64,000 nucleotides of DNA from Begonia masoniana. Taxonomy: Eukaryota; Streptophyta; Magnoliopsida; Cucurbitales; Begoniaceae. Positions 57,414 through 64,000 of the stretch are shown in pieces. The notes beneath the pieces were generated by a model. It was not told the DNA's origin, did no database searches, and saw only the letters and a list, made by a program, of their open reading frames with translations. Where the stretch lies: assembly GCA_022432975.1 (NCBI GenBank), contig CM039508.1:28138788-28202787 (forward strand), given 5' to 3'. Both the position numbers and the translations under genes were made by a program. The number at the start of each line of letters is the position of its first letter. Position 1 is the stretch's first letter.

Positions 57414-57720
57414 TGATACGTCCCACATCGGATTTGGAGTGTCTCCTGGGCCAGGATAAAACCTACACTCTTGGGCTAGCTTTTGGGTGTAGTTAGAGTT
57501 CTGTTCCTCATCATTTGGTATTAGAGCCACCACTCTATTATTCCCCGATGTCGCTTGGGATTCAGCTGATTGCCGACCGAGGCGGTCAGGTCTCAAGGGA
57601 GTGAGGATGATGCATCCCATATCGGATGTAGAGTGTCTCTTGAGACAAGATATAAGGTCAGAGTCAAACCTACACTCTTGAGCTAACTTTTAGGTGTAAT
57701 TAAGGTTTTGTTCCTTATCA
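57414..57720 (+). mobile_element. TRIM (miniature LTR retrotransposon), 307 bp
   Basis: Two short direct LTRs: 57414-57513 (TGATACGTCCCACATCGG...TTCCTCATCA) and 57608-57720 (TGATGCATCCCATATCGG...TTCCTTATCA). The first is followed directly by a primer site, TTTGGTATTAGAGCC (57514-57528). The second is preceded by the purine-rich tract CAAGGGAGTGAGGA. Flanks AGCAC and ACCAC match at four of five. CCCACATCGG near the LTR start is typical of plant TRIMs. Non-coding and non-autonomous. Confidence 0.88.
57514..57528 (+). other. primer binding site of the TRIM
   Basis: TTTGGTATTAGAGCC, one change from the canonical TTGGTATCAGAGC complementary to initiator methionine tRNA. Confidence 0.85.
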
Positions 57721-59720
57721 ACCACGAAAAATAGTGTTTCAGGATGAATCGGCTCCAGGAACAAAAAACTTTTTCGAGGAAAGCACAAAAAATAGTGCTT
57801 CAGAAGTCAGCTCTAGGAACTGAGAACTTGTTCAAGGGAAGCAAGTACTTCAGGAGGAGTCAACTCTGGGAATTGAGAACCTATTGAAGGGAATCATGGT
57901 AAATAGTGCTTTAGGAGTAGTCTGCGTCGAGAACGAAAACTTGTTCGAGGGAAGCATAGAAAATAGTGTTTCAGAAGGAGTTAGCTCCGAGAACGAGAAC
58001 TTGTTCAAGGGAAACATGGTAAATAGTGTTTCAGGAGTAGTCAGGTCTGGAATAAAAACTAGTTTGAGAGAAGCATAGTAAATAGTGCTTCAGGAAGAGT
58101 CAGTTCCGAGAATAAAAACTTATTCGAGTGAAGCATGGTAAATAGTGCTTCAGGAGGAGTCAACTTTGGGAATAAAAACTTATTCGAGTGAAGCATGGTA
58201 ATCAGTGCTTCATGAGGAGTCAGCTCTGAGAACGAGAACTTATTCAAGAAAAGCATGGTAAATAGTACTTCAGAAGGAGTCAACTCCAGAAACAAAAACA
58301 AAAACTTATTTGATGGAAGCATGGTAAATAGTGCTTTATGAGGAGTTAACTCCAGGAACTAGAACTTGTTCAAGGGAAATATGGTAAATAGTATTTCAGG
58401 AAGAGTCAACTCCAGGAATGAGAACTTGTTCAAGAGAAGCATAGTAAATATTGTTTCAAGAGGAATCAGCTATGGGAGTAAAAAACTTATTCAAGGAAGC
58501 ATGGTGAATAATGTTTTAGGAGTAGCTAGCTCCGAGAACGAGAACTTGTTCAAGGGAAACATGAAAAATAGTACTTAAGGAGGAGTTAGCTCTAGGAACA
58601 AACACTTGTTCGAGCGAAGCATTGTAAATACTGATTCAGGAGGAGCCAGCTCCAGGAAAGGAAACTTGTTCAAGGAGGCAACGAGTATTTTTTCATGGAA
58701 GCATGGTAAATAGTGCTTCAGGAAGAGTCAGCTCCGAGAACAAAAACTTGTTCGAGGGAAGCATGGTAAATAATGTTTCAGGAGCAGTCAGCTCTGAGAA
58801 TGAGAACTTGTTTGAGAGAAACATGGTAAATAGTAATTCAGGAGGAATCAACTATGGGAACCAAAAACTTATTTAAGAGAAGCATGGTAAATAGTGCTTT
58901 AGGAAGAATCAACTTCAGAAATAAAAATTTGTTCAAGAGAAACATGGTAAATAGTACTTTTGTAAGAGTCAGTTCTAGGAACAAGAACTTATTAAAGGGA
59001 AGCATGGTAAATAGTGCTTCAGGAGGAGTTAGTTCCGGGAACGAAAACTTGTTTAAGTGAAGCCCAGAAAATAGTTCTTCAAAAGGAATAAGCTTCGGAA
59101 ACCAAAAATTATTCGAGGGAAGCATGGTAAATAGTATTTCAAAAGCAATCAGCTTTGAGAAAAAAACTAGTTCAAGGAAAGCATGGTAAATAGTGTTTCA
59201 AGAGGAGTCAGCTCCAGGAACGCCAATTTGTTCAAAGAAAGCATGATAAATAGTGCTCAGGGGAATCAGCTCTAGTAATGAAAATTGGTTCAAGGGAAGT
59301 ATGGTAAATAGTGCTTCAGGAGGAGTCAGCTTCAGGAACAAAAACTTGTTCGACAGAAGTATGGTAAATAGTGTTTCACGAGGAGTCAACTCCAAGAACG
59401 ATAACTTGTTTAAGGAAAGAATGGTAAATAGTGATTCAGAAGGTGTCAGCTTTGGGAACGAGAACTTGTTCAATGGAAGCATGATAAATAGTTCTTCATG
59501 AGGAATCAGCTCCGGGAACAAAAATTGGTACAAAAGAAGCATGGTAAATAGTTATTCAGTAGGAGTCAGCTCTTGATGTTTTTGCCAAAGTTTTTTCGGT
59601 TGCCAAATTTAAGTTTTATTTAAGCTTGGTGGGTATGAAGGAAGATTAATTTGGGCAAGAGAATGCACAATCTCTGGATAGCAATGTGGAGGTGTTCAAA
59701 ATTTGAACTAAGGAGGTGAT

Positions 59721-60296
59721 TGTTAATATTGGTTCAAATTTTGTCGTTTATTCTCTCTGGATTTACGTCAATTTATTTCCTTATGTAATATTGTATTATT
59801 TATTATTATTATACAATGAGTAAATGAGCTAAAGAAAAAAAATAAGAGAGTTGTAAGGAAAGAATAACAGAGAAACATAGGGAAAATGAGATAATATAAG
59901 TGAGAGAGGAGGTGCGCTCTTAGCGAGAGGGATTCATTAGTCTCTAGTAAAAGAGTTGGGAGCGATTCTTGTGTTCAGAGGCAATGCTACGTTCGATGAT
60001 GTTTCTATTCATTAATTTTCAAATAAAACTCTCTTATGTGTTGTGCGCGCATGATGGTTTTGTCCAAACCACATAAATTCTTGTGTTCTTAATTTCTTCT
60101 CTACTCTTCGTTATTAATTCTCATGGTGTGATTGAGTTTTAAATCACAACAATACCATAATTTTCAAATAAAACTCTCTTATGTGTTGTGCGCGCATGAT
60201 GGTTTTGTCCAAACCACATAAATTCTTGTGTTCTTAATTTCTTCTCTACTCTTCGTTATTAATTCTCATGGTGTGATTGAGTTTTAAATCACAACA
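59721..60296 (+). mobile_element. copia-type LTR (3' or solo) with a duplicated end
   Basis: It begins TGTTAATATTGGTTC, preceded by CTAAGGAGGTGAT, which resembles a copia polypurine tract, and ends GTTTTAAATCACAACA. The region GTTTTGTCCAAACCACATAA...TCTTGTGTTC is typical of the U5 part of copia LTRs. The U5 part is present twice owing to the 145-bp duplication. No matching 5' LTR is in the window. If it is a 3' LTR, the minisatellite upstream would lie inside the element. Confidence 0.7.
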
Positions 60297-60305
60297 ATAC
60301 CATAA
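60016..60305. repeat. exact 145-bp tandem duplication
   Basis: 60016-60160 and 60161-60305 are identical by eye, both starting TTTTCAAATAAAACTCTC and ending ACAACAATACCATAA. Confidence 0.93.
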
Positions 60306-61309
60306 CTCAACTGGGCAAGAATCTAACTTTGGTCTTCCCTCGTTCGCAAAGTTTCATCTTTTAATTTCAATCATTTATTAGAATTTTTAGATTTAATGGT
60401 CTCTAATTAATTGTTTTCTCCCTCTATGACTCTCTTTTTTCGCTCACATTTCCATTTATTCTTATCACTTCTATTTACAAGGAAGATTAACAACTTATGT
60501 AGCTTCGACTTTGTGTAAATCTGGAAGAAATAACATTGCTTTTACAACTTGTACCACTTTTCTAATTAATGACATATCCCTTAATTCACTTTCACGGATG
60601 GCTATGTCTCTTATAGGTAGTTCATTGTTCATTTTTAAAATTTTAACCTGATATTGACGTGAATAACAATATAATTATTGGAAGGAAAACAAAGTCGTCA
60701 ATAAGATATTTATAATATAAATAATATTTATAATATAACCTCTCAATACCCTTCTTGCTATGCTTGCTTGATAGTTACATAAAGTATTTGCAATGAGAAG
60801 GAATGCATACAATTGATGAAAGATAATTTATGTGAGTTGAAGAAAGAATTGATTAAAAATAAAAAGAATAAGAAGTGATTAAGAATAAAAAGAATGAGAA
60901 GTGATTATGATGGAGAAGAATGAAGTGATTGTGAGAAAGAAAAAAAATAAAAGTAACTAGGAAAAATAGAGACCATTAGATTTAAAAATAAATAAATGGA
61001 CGGCAGAGATTAAAAGGCAAAATTGCCTCCCCGACTCAAAATACAAATATATATTCCATACTCCACACTACCATGCATAGGTTATTTAACAAAAGAAGTC
61101 ATATAATTTGTTAGCCACATTTGAACTTAAAATATTTAACTTGAGTAAAATAATTTAGATCGCTTTAGTTATTTTTAAGCCAAATAAAAAAAATCTCAAT
61201 TAATTTAGTTTAAAAATGACTTGTAACAAGAGTAAGTTATTCTAAGAAAGTATTTTGAATAATATAGATAGGTGACGTAAATAAAAAATTGTCATGTGAC
61301 TTTTACAAA
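60306..61309. other. gene-free spacer
   Basis: AT-rich; a short repeat of GATTAAGAATAAAAAGAAT occurs near 60850-60890. No gene or element ends recognised. Confidence 0.5.
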
Positions 61310-62371
61310 GAGGGTTAAAATCATTTTAACCCTCAAAGTATGAGTTTGGTTTACAAAAACCCTCAAAATATGTTTATGCTAAATAAAAACCTTAAACTAT
61401 CGAAAACTAATAAAAAAAAAAACCTCTCAAGAGTCAAGGGGAGTGTTCACCATGCATTCACCCTCCGTTCTCAATTTTACACTAGAACTGGAGACCGTTT
61501 TTAGAATGGTCCTCGTTCTAGCGGGGGTGTTCACCCTCCATTTACCCTCCATTCACTCTCCATTCACCTTCCGTGATTTATAAATTAGTTTAAAAAAATA
61601 TCAAACGATATTTAATTTACTTAAAAATTTTACCACATATTTACGACATAATGGGAAAATAAGCTGAAACGTTTCGTGATTTTCTAACATTTGTACGATT
61701 TATTACAATTTTAATTAATTAGTTTATAAAATAATTATAATAAATTATACAAGTGTTAGAAAATCACGAAACTTTCCAGATTATTTTTTCATTATGTGTT
61801 AAATGTTTCAAGTAAATTGAATATCATTTGATATTTTTTTTAAATTAATACCCGTTCCTTCTTCACTTGGAAGAAGGAACGGATATTAATTTTTAAAAAA
61901 TACCAAACGACATTCAACTTACTTGAAAGTTTTACCGCATGTTCATCACATTATGAGAAAATTTTTTTAAAATTTTCTTGATTTTCTAACACTTGTATGA
62001 TTTATTATAATTATTTTATAAAATAATTAATTAAAATTATAATAAATCATACAAATGTTAGAAAATCACGAAAAGTTTCAAATTATTTTTTCATTATATG
62101 GTGAATATGTGGTAAAAATTTCAAGTAAATTGAATATCGTTTAATATTTTTTTAAACTAATTTATAAATCACGGAGGGTGAATGGAGAGTGAACGGAGGA
62201 GGGTGAATGGAGGGTGAACACCCCCCGTTCTAGTGTAAAATTGAGGACGGATGGTGAATAGAGGGTGAACACGCCGCCAGGATTTTTTTGTTAGTTTTCG
62301 ATAGTTTAATGTTTTGTTTGAGTATAAACATATTTTGAGAGATTTTTTAAAATTTAAAATAATTTTAACTC
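61310..62371. mobile_element. foldback (Mutator-like) element, about 1060 bp
   Basis: Left end GAGGGTTAAAATCATTTTAA and right end (reverse complement AGAGTTAAAATTATTTTAA) are inverted repeats. The termini resemble those of the outer foldback at 15156 (GGGTTAA...CCCTCAAAGTATG). Inner parts have CATTCACCCTCC repeats, GTTCTAG...GGGG words, and two copies of the CCACATGTTCA/TACCACAT palindromic module (about 61610-61800 and 61900-62120). Both sides have TTACAAA next to the ends, but an exact 9-bp duplication is not clear. It is non-coding. Confidence 0.8.
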
Positions 62372-62534
62372 TTACAAAAATTATATTGATGCAACTTCCA
62401 AGTTATAAATATTAAAAGCTTATTGTACCCTAAATTTTTATCGTAAAATGTTAATAGATATTTGTTTTGTGTCGAGGTCAATTTGACCTTAACAAGTTTG
62501 TAGATTTGGATTTTATGACAACAAAGTTTGATTT
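62372..62534. other. gene-free spacer upstream of the duplicated promoter
   Basis: Short AT-rich stretch. Nothing recognised. Confidence 0.45.
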
Positions 62535-62819
62535 GCTCAATTCCGTTAATTATTCACAAATTTATAACACAAATTATATGGTCCATAAATGTTAATATTA
62601 AATAATTTAGTCAATACTCAGTGAACAACATTACAAACGAATACCTCATCGTCTAGGGTCATGTTTAAAAGAATAATAATAATTATTTAATGGTATATAT
62701 TCTTCTTTTCATATTCATGGAGCGATGACGTCAGGGTAATTACGTGTAAACAAATCTGTCATTTTTTCATTTCCTAATTCCATTGAATTTTTTGTTTTTC
62801 AAAAAATATTTTTCTATAA

Positions 62820-62829
62820 TATATATAAA
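62820..62829 (+). promoter_or_regulatory. distal copy of the DOF TATA box
   Basis: TATATATAAA in the first promoter copy, followed by ACATAGGTACAA. A transcript starting here would run through the whole minisatellite and second promoter copy before the start codon. Confidence 0.5.
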
Positions 62830-62853
62830 CATAGGTACAACCCTGATTTCCTA

Positions 62854-63353
62854 GACTCTCTCTCTCTAAACTCTCTCTAAACTCTCTCTAAACTCTCTCT
62901 AAACTCTCTCTAAACTCTCTCTAAACTCTCTCTAAACTCTCTCTAAACTCTCTCTAAACTCTCTCTAAACTCTCTCTAAACTCTCTCTAAACTCTCTCTA
63001 AACTCTCTCTAAACTCTCTCTAAACTCTCTCTAAACTCTCTCTAAACTCTCTCTAAACTCTCTCTAAACTCTCTCTCTCTAAACTCTCTCTAAACTCTCT
63101 CTCTCTAAACTCTCTCTAAACTCTCTCTAAACTCTCTCTAAACTCTCTCTAAACTCTCTCTAAACTCTCTCTAAACTCTCTCTAAACTCTCTCTAAACTC
63201 TCTCTAAACTCTCTCTAAACTCTCTCTAAACTCTCTCTAAACTCTCTCTAAACTCTCTCTAAACTCTCTCTAAACTCTCTCTAAACTCTCTCTAAACTCT
63301 CTCTAAACTCTCTCTAAACTCTCTCTAAACTCTCTCTAAACTCTCTCTAAACT
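62854..63353. repeat. AAACTCTCTCT minisatellite, about 45 copies
   Basis: An almost pure 11-bp repeat of 500 bp, with a few units lengthened by CTCT near 63070-63105. It resembles the short CT-rich leader just before the DOF start codon (CTCTAAACTCTCTACTCTCT), from which it probably expanded. Confidence 0.97.
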
Positions 63354-63635
63354 GCTCAATTCCGTTAATTATTCACAAATTTATAACACAAATTATATGG
63401 TCCATAAATGTTAATATTAAATAATTTCGTCAATACTCAGTGAAACAACCATCTACAAACGACTACCTCATCGTCTAGGGTCATGTTAAAGAATAATAAT
63501 AATTATTTATGGTATATATTCTTCTTTCATATTCATGGAGCGATGGACGTCAGGGTAATACGTGTAAACAAATCTGTCATTTTTTCATTTCCTAATTCAT
63601 TGAATTTTTTGTTTTTCAAAAATATTTTTCTATAA

Positions 63636-63645
63636 TATATATAAA
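63636..63645 (+). promoter_or_regulatory. proximal TATA box of the DOF gene
   Basis: TATATATAAA, 35 bp before the start codon at 63680. If used at normal spacing it leaves a leader of only about ten bases. Confidence 0.6.
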
Positions 63646-63679
63646 CATAGGTACAACTCTAAACTCTCTACTCTCTCTC

Positions 63680-64000
63680 ATGGAAGTGGTATGTGAAAGC
63701 AGTAAAGATGAAGCAGGAATCAAGCTGTTTGGGAAGACGATCATATTCCGAAGTATAAAAGAAAACGAAGAGGAAGTGAAAGCTGATCGGAAGACGGAGG
63801 AGAAGAGGCCGGAAAAGATAATACCATGTCCGAGATGCAAGAGCATGGAGACCAAGTTTTGTTACTTCAACAACTACAACGTTAACCAACCCAGACATTT
63901 TTGCAAAGGTTGTCAGAGGTACTGGACCGCCGGAGGCGCCCTCCGCAACGTCCCAGTCGGCGCCGGACGCCGGAAGAACAAGCCAGCTTGTGGAGGCCTC
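63680..64000 (+). CDS. DOF zinc-finger transcription factor, cycling-DOF type, partial (107 aa seen)
   Basis: The window ends inside the gene. Residues 13-21 are GIKLFGKTI, an N-terminal motif of cycling DOF factors. An acidic/basic stretch (24-44) follows, then [12 protein letters not shown]. The DOF finger is complete: Cys50, Cys53, Cys75, Cys78 (C-x2-C-x21-C-x2-C), with [20 protein letters not shown] and the tail [23 protein letters not shown] proteins bind AAAG in plant promoters. The sequence is closest in my memory to the CDF4/COG1 (DOF1.5, DOF2.3) group, which acts in photoperiod, light and root development; that subgroup call is tentative. The start is the first ATG after the CT-rich leader, and the frame is open to the window end. 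Confidence 0.93.
   Translation, partial: MEVVCESSKDEAGIKLFGKTIIFRSIKENEEEVKADRKTEEKRPEKIIPCPRCKSMETKFCYFNNYNVNQPRHFCKGCQRYWTAGGALRNVPVGAGRRKNKPACGGL

Larger units (their letters stand above)
57005..59573. repeat. 60-bp minisatellite, about 36 diverged units, split by a TRIM
   Basis: Unit of 60 bp with phrases GGTAAATAGTGCTTCAGGAG, GAGTCAGCTCC and AACTTGTTC(A/G)AGGGAAGC. The period is a multiple of three, so frames stay open for several units. One strand gives 20-residue repeats like GSMVNSASGGVSSGNENLFK, the other like PSNKFLFPELTPPEALFTML. Both strands are open in places and all long frames are broken, so I do not call a gene. Units are diverged, so the array is old. It lies upstream of a copia LTR (59721). 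Confidence 0.9.
62535..63660. repeat. tandem duplication of the DOF promoter, period 819 bp
   Basis: 62535-62850 and 63354-63660 are the same sequence, both starting GCTCAATTCCGTTAATTATT and both containing TATATATAAACATAGGTACAA. The second copy lacks single bases at many places (for example GGTAATACG for GGTAATTACG, CTAATTCATTG for CTAATTCCATTG). The two copies are separated by the 11-bp minisatellite. Confidence 0.9.

Noticed and set aside
57181..59542. Frames of up to 144 codons in the minisatellite
   Set aside because: Open on both strands because of the 60-bp period; many broken units; no start context or known domain.

Overview
This is a 64 kb piece of a plant nuclear genome, most likely a eudicot. 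The evidence is three spliced or plant-type genes: a SCAR/WAVE actin regulator, a DUF4228 (PADRE) gene and a cycling-DOF-type zinc finger. These sit in a sea of LTR retrotransposons, with AT-rich, intron-containing sequence and no bacterial or viral operon structure. I cannot name the species.

Layout. 1-9261: a decayed Ty1/copia element on the minus strand (5' LTR 8707-9261, truncated 3' LTR about 358-716), broken by two solo LTRs at 2476-4235 and 5885-8046. 9865-12055: a third solo LTR. 12056-15155: a host island with the PADRE gene (12979-13467). 15156-34052: a deeply nested block. Its outer layer is a foldback (Mutator-like) element. Inside that is a roughly 5.2 kb solo LTR (15360-20541 plus 31560) holding a 2.9 kb tandem array. 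Inside the solo LTR is a young full-length Sirevirus-type copia (20542-31554) with gag, pol and an intact 733-aa envelope-position ORF. A small foldback element (33026-33673) is nested in the right part. 34700-46945: an old copia carrying a younger copia with non-canonical TA...CT termini (36024-44041), itself carrying a solo LTR (39825-43043); a further solo LTR lies at 44458-46604 in an LTR relic. 46946-49300: AT-rich, gene-free. 49418-54696: the nine-exon SCAR gene. 55820-62371: two foldback elements, a 60-bp minisatellite containing a TRIM, and a copia LTR. 62535-63660: a duplicated promoter separated by an 11-bp minisatellite, leading into the DOF gene (63680-64000, cut by the window end).

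The recurring theme is LTRs that carry large arrays of short CpG-containing repeats. Arrays in three Ty3/gypsy-type solo LTRs, both Sirevirus LTRs and a spacer just upstream of the Sirevirus envelope-position ORF share a core CGG[C/T][A/G]GAT, often inside the near-palindrome CATCGGCAGATG. Sharing between unrelated retrotransposon families is the strongest unexplained signal here. A second is a palindromic internal module of about 200 bp shared by three foldback elements, one of which has quite different termini. Many insertions are dated relative to one another by nesting and supported by target-site duplications read directly from the sequence.

Gene coordinates, splice sites and target-site duplications were worked out by eye; no database search was run.
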